Shown here piece after piece: positions 1 through 10,753 of a stretch of DNA of 64,000 bases. This DNA comes from Prosopocoilus inquinatus (lineage: Eukaryota > Arthropoda > Insecta > Coleoptera > Lucanidae): contig CM069869.1 of the NCBI GenBank assembly GCA_036172665.1, positions 434,001 through 498,000 on the forward strand, written 5' to 3'. Each line of letters opens with the position of its first letter. Position 1 is the stretch's first letter. Position numbers and translations under genes: made by a program. A model generated the notes under the pieces. That model worked only from the letters and a program-made list of their open reading frames with translations. It made no database searches and was not told the origin of the DNA.

Positions 1-21
1 TCATTGCCATCGATTTTTTAG

Positions 22-644
22 GAGGTGTTGGCGGCAATCTTTCATCAGAAAACCAAGTAAAAGACGGTGACCCCCCGGTCGACTGTGTTTTATCAGAATG
101 GTCCAAATGGTCAGCATGCAACTGCAATACTGGTTTGAAATACAAGACAAGACGCGTGAAGGTAACCAAGATATAAATTAGATATGTGTGCGTTGTTCTC
201 ATAATTACGTATTTTACAATAATATTCATCGGATGAGATAGTGCTTCAATTTAAGATCATGTTCAAGTAATTAACTGAAACGTTACTATAATTAATCAGC
301 AGTACATACCCATCACATGTTATAAATCTGATTTTTAGCAATACCCCACGAATGACGGAAGGCCTTGTAAAAAGACACTGAAGCGATCAAAGAAATGTAA
401 TACTAGAAGATGTCACACCCGCGAATTCAATCCTGAGGAGGAGAATGAGGAAGATCTCGATTGTGTCCTGTCGGAATGGTCTTCTTGGTCCCCATGTAGT
501 CACTCTTGTGGCTCACACGCTGTACAGCAAAGGACTAGGACTGTCATCAAAGGACAAAGGGGAAACGGACAACCGTGCGACGAGCGCTTCGAACAGAGGA
601 AATGTTACTTGAATGCTTGTTTAGATGTTAGTCCTTACTTTTAA
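22..644 (+). CDS. Spondin-like thrombospondin type 1 repeat protein, 3' end (partial)
   Basis: The last two exons of a secreted or matrix protein with thrombospondin type 1 repeats (TSRs). Exon A (22-161) follows an acceptor at 20-21 and ends in AAG before GTAACC. Exon B (339-644) follows TTTTTAG and runs to TAA at 642-644; the junction is in phase. Each exon starts a TSR with the shared signature DCVLSEWSxWSxC. The second repeat also shows CSHSCG, an RTRTV strand and the closing cysteines; the first has a lysine-rich second strand. An acidic linker (EEENEED) separates them. This layout fits the C-terminal TSRs of F-spondin/mindin-like proteins, which act in adhesion and axon guidance. The 5' part lies outside the window. 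An alternative donor (GAT before GTTAGT at 627) would extend the gene, but I see no further TSR exon. An AATAAA near 667 supports an end here. Confidence 0.75.
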
Positions 645-2288
645 ATTCATAAATACATGAACTATTAAATAAATTTATAACAATTAAAATTACATATAAA
701 ATACCTTTAGGAGACAGAATTTTTATGCAATATTCTACAGTGCGTTCGCGGATAGGCGATACATGGGGGAAAATCTTTTTTTATTACTGATTTCTCAGAA
801 AATTGTATTCTTTATAATTTTTATCGTATTTGAAAATTCTTATAATTCTTATCTTACTTTTCCCGCATGTAGTCATTCACATGCCCAAATCACTAAAGTT
901 TTGAACTTTAAAAAAAATTCTATTTTTTTAATCAGTTCAAGTAGACACAAAAACAGATCTGATGTATCCGTCATTAGGTGTAAATCCATTTTTGAAAAGG
1001 AAAAGTAATTCTGTGTGAATGTTGAATAAAACAACCAAAAAAATTAAACTATACATATAATATATGTTTCCAGAGAGATTAATGTTAACTTTTATAGTCC
1101 TTGTGAGAATGTTAAAGATATCTTGATGAGTTAATGTTTGGAGCAAGGTTTGGTGCAAATAAAAACAATTTTTTCTCTTGAATGCATGCCACAATTATTT
1201 TATGCCATAAATGGTAAACTGAGATCTCCATAAAAATTTTGTTACAAATCGTTTTTGATTATAGTAGATTCCCATTTCTGTTTACAAAATTGAAGATTGG
1301 TTCATCTTTTTCAATTTTTTGTAAAATTCACGCAATTCTAGATGAAAATTAATAGAAGATATTATAAGAAATTGAGCAAAATATAGAATGCAGTTTAGCT
1401 ATTGTAAAAGTATATCTAATCTTATATGCTAAAGGCAACACATAATTTTACCTAAATAACAAAAGTTACTTATATTGAACCGATTTCTAAACTAGATCGA
1501 TTTGATTACTTTTAGATAAATTTTCGAAGCTATTTAGTCAAATTAATACAAAATAAAGTTGATAAGGACTGTAGGTAATTTACAAATCCAAATTAGGAAA
1601 AATTTATTCAGCTTTTTAAGAATATAAAAAAAATCGTATTCCAGTGCTCTGGACTAAAATATTCATATAGGTTTAAAAAGCTTTATGTGTAACAATTCTA
1701 TCACAGTATATTTTGTCTTGATCACATTTGAAGGAATACTTTTTTTTCTAGGGTAAGTATTTAAATAAACTTAGGTACTTATGTAATTAGGCCAGTGTTG
1801 AACAAATATATCAAATTAGATTAAAAAAAATTTATATAGAAGTAATAAATTAATATTTTTAAAAGATCAACTGAGCATTTATTTCCAGTTCCAAGATTAT
1901 ACATAATGTGGTAGTTTTGTTAGAACCAATGGAAAAGTCAGTAAATCTGTAAACATCAACTTAAATTATGTTAAGTAATAAATCTGAATGAAAGAATAAA
2001 TTAATCTATATACTTGTTTGTCCCAAATAACAGACTTGAGTTGCCTCAACAAAATGCCACTTCCTAATTTTATGTATGACCACACTAATCGCACAAAAGA
2101 ATATATTACTTTAACTTATGGTTTTCAGAAACAGTTCCCATTGGTTTTCTGAATATAACTTCCTGAAATGCACTTATATTTGATTTTACTAAGAAAATAA
2201 TTAATAGACATTTGTCAACTCATATTGTTCCATTATTTTCCAATTGTGTGTGAAACTTCAGGATGAATTAATCAAACATAAAAATATA
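645..2288. other. Intergenic, no gene seen
   Basis: AT-rich spacer after the TSR gene. The open frames at 763-1008 (+) and 937-1194 (-) are low-complexity and not protein-like. A stretch of about 34 bp near 1236-1270 resembles part of the dispersed repeat at 41.3 and 53.0 kb. Nothing else is recognisable. Confidence 0.5.
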
Positions 2289-3159
2289 CCGGGTGGAAAG
2301 TTTCAAACCCGAACATAGCAAACTTGTATTGAAAACTATATTTCTGTGAATTGCTGCTCGCCATTTGAAGATACAAAAATGGCAATGACTTTCGGAATAT
2401 AAATAAAATTTTCAAATTTTAAACGAAAAATTTAGTCGCCTATGTCAGGTTTGAAACATTCAGTTGTTTCAATTAATGGAAAATAATTTATACGTCAGCT
2501 TGGTACGTCAGTCAAAAAGTATTATGAATTATCGTGCAGAGCAAATAATAGGTACTCTTGTCGTTTAAGTTACAACAATTCTTTCTTTATTAGAATGATA
2601 ATTGTATTCTACGACAATCCATACAAAAATACTGTTGTTTCTGATACTATCAATAAACTTGAAATGATGCCATGGGCAATCAATACCGACACATGTCGAT
2701 ACTAAATCAGTTTTAAATTCAATTTTAGTAAGAATTAAATAAGTTTCACACTGTTTAAGAATAAGTAACACACAACTATAAAGAATATTAAAAAAAACAT
2801 CAATTCCCCAAATCAAGTTGCCTAACAGTTTTTCATCGTCAGTATGCTACACAGATTAATGGAATTTTATTTTGAATAAGAAGCATATTGTACAAATTAT
2901 TATCTGGTTATTGAATTGCAAACTTCAAATCTGACATACTAAGGCAACTACATTTTTCATTTGAAATTTAAAAATTTAATTTCTATTTCAAAAGTATAAA
3001 CACAATAGGAATAATTTTAACACGATAACATTGGCCTTCATTTTATCTTTCATTTAATACCATTACCAGTTTTGTACCTTTAAATGGTGAGCAGTAATCT
3101 GCAAAAACGTAGTTCTCAATGGAACTTTGTTATGTTCGGGTTTGAAACTTTCCACACAG
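2289..3159. mobile_element. Tc1/mariner-type nonautonomous element, 871 bp, long TIRs
   Basis: The ends match in inverted orientation: CCGGGTGGAAAGTTTCAAAC at 2289 corresponds to CTGTGTGGAAAGTTTCAAAC read on - from 3159. Similarity continues for about 110 bp on each side with scattered mismatches. Both ends are flanked by TA (2287-2288 and 3160-3161), the target duplication of Tc1/mariner transposons. The interior is AT-rich and encodes no recognisable transposase; the 83-codon frame at 2565-2816 (-) shows no DDE motif. I read it as a deletion derivative mobilised in trans. Confidence 0.8.
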
Positions 3160-3670
3160 TATAGTTATAGACAACTGTTGACAAAAGTGACTTTAAAATG
3201 TGTTTGAAATAGTGAGAACAAAATGCTTATTGATAAGTTTACATTCATAACAGAGTCAACTGTTCAACGTGCTCATGCTTACTGTCACTACTAAACTGAG
3301 TTCTTGTTACCTTCTATTTCATCATAGGTAGGAAATCATTGCATTGAAATGGTTTATTTCTACACTAAGGATAAAGAGAAAGACAGGATGTTAAATGAAC
3401 TCATGAATTGCGGTGATGAAAAAACGAAGAAACGAATTCTTTTTTAAAGACTGTACATATTATAATTTGAGTAAAAATACAAGTCAAACAAGTTAGGAAT
3501 TATTTCTTATCTTATTTACCTGCAATTAAATGTTAACATCAAAATTACTAGGTGCGTTGACAAGTGACAGAACAGTTTTAAGTACAAAATTTGAATTATA
3601 GTTATTATTTTATTTTGGTAAAGCAAAATGTATTAACCAAAAAGCAAAATAAAATTACATAAAATATATA

Positions 3671-3720
3671 CAGTGACTGGCAGAAATTTGGACACATACA
3701 CACCCTTCTGCCAGTTACTG
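3671..3720. repeat. Minimal 50-bp Tc1-like hairpin
   Basis: A very short element: CAGTGACTGGCAGAA at the left is answered by its near-perfect reverse complement ending at 3720, with about 20 bp between. The left flank is TA (3669-3670); the right flank is TT, so the duplication is imperfect. CAGTGACtggc ends resemble Tc1-like TIRs and the left TIR of the larger element at 30495. It is probably two ends with almost all of the interior deleted. Confidence 0.55.
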
Positions 3721-3865
3721 TTAAAAAAATCGCACAGCAATCATATTTTTGTTATCGAGCACTAAGCTTTTTGCTGCGTTTTTTACTTAACCTCCATTTA
3801 TAAAAAATATAATATTTCAGGATTACAATGATAATTACTATTGATATAACTTTCACACATACTAG

Positions 3866-4596
3866 TCATGAATTCTCTAAAGTTTCTTTATTTTTCTTAG
3901 GAGGAAGTACCTGAAATTTCACGTCACTTCCCTTCGTTCTTTTCTGTACTATTCGTGATTCATTTGCGATATTTTCTTCCAAAAATTTATAGACCCTATC
4001 CTAAATCAGATACAATAAGTGAAAAAGTAATAATGCAAAAATTTTAAACTTACAGCTTTTTCCATTTGTGAACTTTCACCATTAATGACAACTCTGACTT
4101 CATACTTTTTGGTTATCCACTTTAATAACTTGTTAATTTGCGTTCTCAAATCATGTTCAGTTATATTCGAACTCAAAATTAAGACCTTTTCTCCCTTCAG
4201 CGCATTGCCCTCTTCTCTTTCTTTCTTCTTCTGTTCTCTGTGTTTTAGGTCTTCCGCATGATATTCAGCCCCCGTCATCAACTTATACACAGGTCGCTGC
4301 GTTTTCGTGTCTAAATCAATGACTTTTACTAACTTGAGGTCTCTTCGTTTCGACAATTTCTGTGCTTCCTCCAGCGTGGTAACGCTGATGTCATCTTGAA
4401 TTATTAAAGTGATTCTTGGGATTATTGGCTTTTTCGGCTTCTTCTGCTCGGTTTCACCAGGTTTTGGCGATAACGTTCGAGTATATTGTACGTTGCCTGA
4501 TGATAATTTGCGCTGCAAGGATACGGTGATTATTTTATGTGATAGTCTGTTTGCAAACGGCGCTAATTTTATAGTATTTAAAACACTGCAAAACAT
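3866..4596 (-). CDS. mIF3: Mitochondrial translation initiation factor IF-3
   Basis: A two-exon gene: 4596-4054 and 4000-3866, joined in phase after GAA AAA GCT (donor GTAAGT, acceptor TGATTTAG), giving 225 residues. The N terminus (about residues 1-35) is basic and hydroxylated without acidic residues, typical of a mitochondrial targeting peptide. The IF3 N domain follows with the family pattern IT(L)IxxDxxSVxxLxEAxKLSxRRxLxLVKV. A charged linker (EQKKKEREEG) leads to the C domain, which binds the small ribosomal subunit (KGEKVLILSSNITEHDLRTQ). IF3 keeps mitochondrial 28S and 39S subunits apart and helps initiator tRNA selection. The gene is divergent from GUF1, with 424 bp between the two start codons. 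I chose the first ATG of the frame because it starts the targeting peptide. Confidence 0.93.
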
Positions 4597-5020
4597 TTCT
4601 TAAAACAAATTTTTTAGAAAGGTTATGTATATTCCTCGGGATCGTCAAAATAGATGTGAAGTTATTCAATAATTAATTAATAGCGACATCTGTTCAGTTT
4701 CGTTTGATTTCGCTTCCAATTTCTATCCCGTAACTTTGTAAGCTTGTTTTTAAGGCCACTTCATCTTTAAATATTCTACAATAATTTTAATTTTTCACTT
4801 ACATTTCTCATGGGACAAGAATCAACTTCATTTTTAATCATTTTAAAGAAAAATCCTATAATTTACATCATACCATGTCGTTTACAAGATTGGCGACACT
4901 GGCAAATAGCGACATCTGTTCAAATCCATCCAAAACTATTTTTGACATTTGAATTTGAGTTTGTTGTTTAAAAGAAAAATGTTATGTCCATGTAAATATT
5001 TTGTCATTTTTCGTTAGAAA
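4597..5020. promoter_or_regulatory. Shared bidirectional promoter of mIF3 and GUF1
   Basis: The 424-bp interval between the two divergent start codons must hold both core promoters. It contains an exact 16-bp direct duplication, TAGCGACATCTGTTCA, at 4681-4696 and 4907-4922. Just before the second copy lies TGGCGACACTGG (4891-4902), which resembles the insect housekeeping core element 'Motif 1'. No TATA box is in a clear position. A related GGCGACATCT occurs at 8212, between GUF1 and the next gene. Transcription start sites are not determined. Confidence 0.65.
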
Positions 5021-7762
5021 ATGTTTATTAACAAATTTTGCAGAAATTTGTATAAAATTAATTCGCATGTTTACAGAAGTTTGATCAAAACGTAGGTAGG
5101 TAGAAGTTTCGAAACTAACCTCTTTTCATTCTCTCATCTTTCAGGATCAGTGTAAGTTCTACTACTACGAAATTAAACGTGAAAGAAATCACTCACGATT
5201 TAACTCAAATACCAGTGGAGAGAATAAGAAATTTTAGTATAATTGCACATGTCGATCATGGTAAAAGCACTTTGGCAGATAGATTACTGGAGTATACGGG
5301 TGCGATCAAGGAAAATAGCGGACGTAGTCAGGTCTTAGATAAGTTGCAAGTAGAGCGTGAAAGAGGTATTACAGTAAAAGCACAAAGTGCATCGATTTTG
5401 TATCACTATGAAGGTGTAGATTATCTGCTCAATCTAATTGATACTCCAGGACATGTAGACTTTTCTAATGAGGTAAGATGTTATATTTTCTGTAAGCCAG
5501 AGCAGATGTGGCAAGCATATAAGATTGTTGTGTACTGTATTGTAAAGTACTTTTTAAAATTTCAAAATACCAAATTTTATCCCTAATATATTGAAGGACA
5601 GACAGACAAAACAAATACCATCCAAAGTGTAAACTGTGCACGTACCTAAGTATTTAATGAACAGTGTGTTTGTGACTTTTTGTACAGGTATCACGGTCTT
5701 TAGCAGCATGCCAAGGTGTTATTTTACTGGTGGACGCAAACGAAGGTGTTCAGGCGCAGACAGTGGCAAATTTTTACTTGGCATTCGGCCAAGATTTGGT
5801 CATAATACCTGTCTTAAATAAAATAGATTTGAAGAATGCTAATCCAGACAGGGTTTGTAGTCAACTAAAATTGTTATTTGATATCCAACCAGAAGATGTT
5901 TTAAAGGTAACACTGGTATTTTTGATTAAAAAGATTTCACTTCTGATCTTGAAAACCAACAAAGCCAAAATCTAAAAGAAATAAAATTTATCATGGTCTA
6001 ATAAAGTTAATAAGTTAAAATTAAAATTGATTAGAATTGCGTCGTTTGTTCTTTTGTCATTTTTTCATCAACCTTTTAAAGGTTTCCATTGCACTACATT
6101 TCTAGTTTTTGTAAATAATGAAGTTGCTTTATGAATACAAATAACATTTTTATAGGTGTCTGCGAAATTAGGATTAGGTATCGACAGCATTTTTAAAACA
6201 ATCATTGAAAAGATTCCCTCACCGACAGTGGACAGAATTGGCAAATTCAGAGCCCTCCTATTCGATAGTTGGTATGATAGATTTCGAGGCGTTCTTTGTT
6301 TAATTTACGTGAAAGATGGGGAGGTTTCAGTCGGAGATAACTTGTCATTCTATCACACAAAGAAGTCTTACGATATCAGATCCTTGTCAGTTTTGCGACC
6401 TCATGAGGAGAACGTAAATAAACTGTAAACTTTATTGTAATGATTATGTACGTTGTATTTATTTCGTGACGTTATAGTGCAGCAGGGCAAATAGGATTAT
6501 TAAGTTGTAACATGCGTTCAAGTAAGGAAGCTTGTATAGGTGATACGTTGCATAAAACGAATGAATCTGTTAAGGCATTGCAGGGCTTTAAACCTCCTAA
6601 ACCCATGGTGTTTGCAGGTGTTTATCCATTTGATCAGTCACAACACGTACAGTTGCGAACTGCTATAGATAAATTAGTGCTAAATGATTCAGGTGTTTCT
6701 GTTGCAATTGATACCAGGTGAATGTTATTGCAAATGAAAAGTTTTGCGAAAAATAGACATTTTATTATTTTAGTCCTGCATTAGGTCACGGATGGAGACT
6801 TGGATTCCTAGGTCTTTTACACTTGGAAGTTTTTTGTCAGCGTTTAGAACAAGAATATAATGCTGAACCAATAATAACGGCCCCATCTGTTACGTATAAA
6901 ATTAAACTGAAACCAACGAAACAGAACATTAAAGAAGATACCCAGACTATTTACGTCAATAATCCAGCTTATTTTCCCAATCATACTACTATAGAGGAAA
7001 CGTATGAACCAATGGTTGTAGGTATGCAGTTTGAGATAAGTTTCAGTTTTCATTATTGATTACAGTTTTGATAATATAGGAACGATTATAACACCTGACA
7101 AGTACTTAGGCCCAGTCATGTCTTTATGTATAGAAAGGCGCGGTATACAGAAAGACGCAACGAATATAGACAATGAAAGGATCATGCTGCAATATGAAAT
7201 CCCATTATCAGAAATAGTACTAGATTTTCATGATATGTTAAAAACCATTTCATCTGGTTATGCAAGTTTTGATTATGAAGATAGTGGATACAATTTGAGC
7301 AATGTGGTCAAAGTCAGTGCTTTGCACAACATGTTTATTTTATTTTTTAATAATATTTTGTTATTTTAGATGTGCATTTTATTGAATGGAGTTGAAGTAG
7401 ACGAACTGGGAACTGTGGTCCACATAAGCAGAGTTAATACAACTGGAAGGAAAATGTGTTTAAAATTAAAAGAAATCATTCCTAGACAACTTGTCCTCAT
7501 AGCAATTCAGGCTGTTTGCAATGGCAGAGTAATTGCGAGAGAAACTTTGAAACCTTACAGAAAAGATGTGACTTCAAAGCTCGTGAGTATGCATTTCGTG
7601 TTTTGAAATTTGTCGACATCCTTCTTGCATTCTTAGTATGGCGGTGATGTTACGAGAAGAATGAAACTTTTGGCACAGCAAGCTGCAGGGAAAAAGAAAA
7701 TGAGAAGCATTGCTAATATTTCTTTACCGAGAGAGACATTTATAGATGTTCTTAAAAAATAA
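5021..7762 (+). CDS. GUF1: Mitochondrial translation factor GUF1 (EF4/LepA GTPase)
   Basis: Nine exons assembled with consistent phases: 5021-5091, 5145-5472, 5688-5906, 6156-6424, 6478-6717, 6774-7021, 7080-7312, 7370-7582 and 7637-7762 (648 residues). Exon 1 encodes a basic, acid-free presequence ([13 protein letters not shown]...), which decides the start. The GTPase domain shows HVDHGKS (P-loop), the effector threonine in [13 protein letters not shown] and NKID. The later LepA domains include [17 protein letters not shown] and YEDSGY. The C terminus has the LepA-specific [24 protein letters not shown]4 binds mitochondrial ribosomes and promotes back-translocation, supporting accurate synthesis in stress. 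One intron donor (CT before GTAAAC at 6425) and the donor at 7313 (GTCAGT) are nonconsensus but required by the family alignment. AATAAA overlaps the stop at 7758-7763. Confidence 0.95.
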
Positions 7763-9462
7763 ATTTTTACAACTCAACAGGATTTTATTGAATATTTTTA
7801 GAAATCGTGTTTCCAAATTTTGCGCTGAGTTTGTGGTTTTATGGATAAAGGGCCGGTATTACCATGTTGTGACCATTTACAACATATTTGAATTGTAACC
7901 GCTTCAAATCACTGATTGCATTTCACTTGCAGTTATTCAGTTCATTATTGGTGATAAAGAAGTAATTTACTTTCTCCTTTTACAATCAGTATTCAGTTTG
8001 ATGTAGCGGTAGACCAGACAATGAACCCAGTGCATTCAAAAATTTAAATTTCGCTCAAACCAGAAAAAATTACCTTTTCTTGGTATTATTTAACCGTATA
8101 CAAAATAAATAATTGTATAACTAGTATATGGTGTGTTAAACTACCAGTAATTTATTTTTTATGTTTTCTTATCGGTAATGTTACCGTAGTATTACCGATT
8201 ACAGCTCAAGTGGCGACATCTCGCGCCGGAGTTACCAAATACACTTTTAACTAAAAATGTGATTTTTACTCAATCTTCTGATTAATTTGATACCGAATAC
8301 GCATTACATTTTTAAACTTTTGTTAAAAATAAGGTTTACATTATTTAATGTTATGTATTTCCACTAAATACATTCATTTGTAAACAAAAGTCATTCTAGG
8401 TTATGAAATATTTATCTCCTTTTTTTTAGTATTTACGTTTTTCCTAAATAATCAAAAATAATCCTTGACCATTTCTTTCATTGGTTTACTTGAATTTTGC
8501 AAGTGTGTAAGTCGAAATTACGTTATCTCGACGACAGAGGTAACAAACGGTAACAAATGAATGCTACCTTAACGGTAACATTGGAAATTTACCGTAAGGT
8601 AACGTGGTAATTTTAGCGACTCACAACACTATGTATGTATAGCGATAATCCACGCAAAATATGTTATATTTGGTATCATTTTGAAGATTTTGTTTATTTC
8701 TTATGCGTATACAGATAAATTGGCAATGCACCCAGTGCACCTGGTACATACATTGTGGTTGAATTCCACCGATGCAACCGATTGCACCGGGTAAAAACCC
8801 GTCTCTAGTTTGATGTAATTTCATGAATTTCATCGATTTCATACCAACGAGTGCATACGAATTTGGGTAGGCGACCGATGTGTGCTACGTATTGTTTGAT
8901 TCCTGTTCATGTGTGTTAGACAAAGCAAGCGCTCTTGAAGTAAGTCTCCCGCCTACCCAAATATGTTATGCACAAGCCATCGCTGTTTCGTACACATTTT
9001 AAGGTTCAATTATTTTCAACATATTATTCCTTGGAGAAACTTTCTGTTTGCTTTAAAATCAGTTCAGTTCAAAATCAAATCGATTTGATTTTGGATGAAA
9101 TGAAGTTAAATGGAGGATGGCTCATGTTTGACGAACGTCTATGTATAAGACCCCTTAACTAAATCATCTTTGCTTGCTTGCTATATTAATGTAGGAGACC
9201 GTGGAATGTGGAAGTTCTCTGGCGAGCATTTATAAAATCATACTTTGCCGTCTATGAATTCCTTTCTCACGAGCATTCCTACAATCACGTTTATACGTAT
9301 TTCGCTTCCTGACGTAAAAAGTAGACACATCACTTTTTTTTTAGTGCGCAACAATTCGAAGTAGTTGGCAACTCTGGTCATTTATATTGGCAATGCCGAG
9401 CTTACGATGACAAAATACACGTTGACATAAATTAATGCCGGCAGTATTTATTCTTACAAAAA
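7763..9462. other. Intergenic spacer between GUF1 and the OST3-family gene
   Basis: No gene recognised. The span contains repeated short GGTAA/TTACC tracts (8165-8600), a GGCGACATCT motif at 8212 and a TTGGCAACTCTGG motif near 9366, about 100 bp before the next start codon, in a position suitable for a core-promoter element. The open frames here (8621-8842 -, 8968-9162 +) look non-coding. Confidence 0.5.
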
Positions 9463-10753
9463 ATGAAGTTTGTTGTATTCAGTTTGTTCGTAATATTCGC
9501 AGTACGACTATATAATGTTGACGGACAAGTTCGGAAACCAGTAAGTGCAATTACCACCGAAAATTCAGACATAACCTACAAACATTGATTTTTAAGGGCT
9601 TTACTATGGCAGAGAGAGTTCAACAGCTGACGGATATGGCGAACATGAAGGCGGTGCTTCGCTTCAACGGCAATAAATTTCGAGACTATGTAAAATCCAC
9701 CCCACGTAATTATTCATTCATCGTTATGTTCACTGCAATGGCACCTCATCGACAGTGTTTGGTCTGTAAGCATGCACATGATGAATTCGTTATCGTGGCC
9801 AATTCATTCAGATATTCCCAAGCGTACACGAACAAGCTATTTTTTGCCATCGTCGATTTCGATGAGGGATCTGACGTTTTCCAAATGGTATTTGGTATTC
9901 TTAAATTTAACAATTACGGGAGTTATTTCAAGTATTTCTTGAATTTCAGATGCGGTTGAATACAGCTCCAGTTTTTATTCACTTTCCACCAAAGGGCAAG
10001 CCAAAGAATCTGGATACAATGGATATTCAACGCATTGGATTTTCAGCCGAATCAATTGCCAAATGGATAAATGAAAGAACTGACATTAATGTAGGTGGTA
10101 CTTCAGCCAGTTATTGTTTGTCGATGATTGATGTTTTTTATTTTCGTTTTTGCAGATACGAGTTTTCCGTCCCCCGAATTACTCAGGAACATTGGCCTTG
10201 GTTGTTCTGTTTGCTATTGTAGCTGCTGTTCTATATTTACGCAGAAATAACTTGGAATTTCTTTATAATAAGAATATGTGGGCGACTGGGGCGTTGTTTT
10301 TCTGCTTCAGCATGGTCTCAGGGCAAATGTGGAATCATATCAGAGGGCCCCCATTCGTTCATAAAGGCCAGAACGGTCAAATTGCTTACATTCATGGATC
10401 ATCACAGGCACAGTTTGTTCTTGAAACATATATAGTTATGATTTTGAGTATCCTTGATAGTTAAACACTTCAAATTAGTTTGGCAATGTACATAATTTCT
10501 TAATGAATAATAGATGCCGCGATTGTTCTTGGAATGATTCTGTTAACTGAATCAGGGAATCGCAAGAGAGATCCGAAAAAGAGAAAGATTTTGGCGATTG
10601 CTGGAATAATACTTGTTTCAGTTTTCTTCTCTTTAATACTTTCAGTTTTCAGATCTAAAACACAGGGTTATCCGTATAGGTAAGTGATGCAAGTTGAAAT
10701 GTGCATTAAATGTAGAATTAACGAGTCTTTTTTTCAGTTTCTTGTTCAAATAA
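9463..10753 (+). CDS. OST3/OST6-family oligosaccharyltransferase subunit (TUSC3/MAGT1)
   Basis: Six exons: 9463-9540, 9597-9887, 9950-10090, 10156-10447, 10514-10679 and 10738-10753 (327 residues). A signal peptide ([14 protein letters not shown]...) starts at the first ATG. The luminal thioredoxin-like domain carries CLVC (about residue 87), the CxxC pair through which this family forms mixed disulfides with glycoprotein substrates. Four membrane segments follow, with the conserved [16 protein letters not shown] between the first two. The C terminus is [14 protein letters not shown]. The protein belongs to the STT3B-type oligosaccharyltransferase complex of the ER and supports N-glycosylation of cysteine-rich sites; vertebrate homologues also affect magnesium transport. 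The last exon encodes only five residues plus stop. Exon 2 uses a TTTTTAAG acceptor. An insect generally has one such gene, so a choice between the two vertebrate names is not meaningful. Confidence 0.93.

Noticed and set aside
763..1008. Open frame after the TSR gene with ACSHSHA, reminiscent of CSHSCG
   Set aside because: Composition is low-complexity, there is no W-x-x-W or cysteine pattern, and no convincing acceptor joins it to the previous exon.
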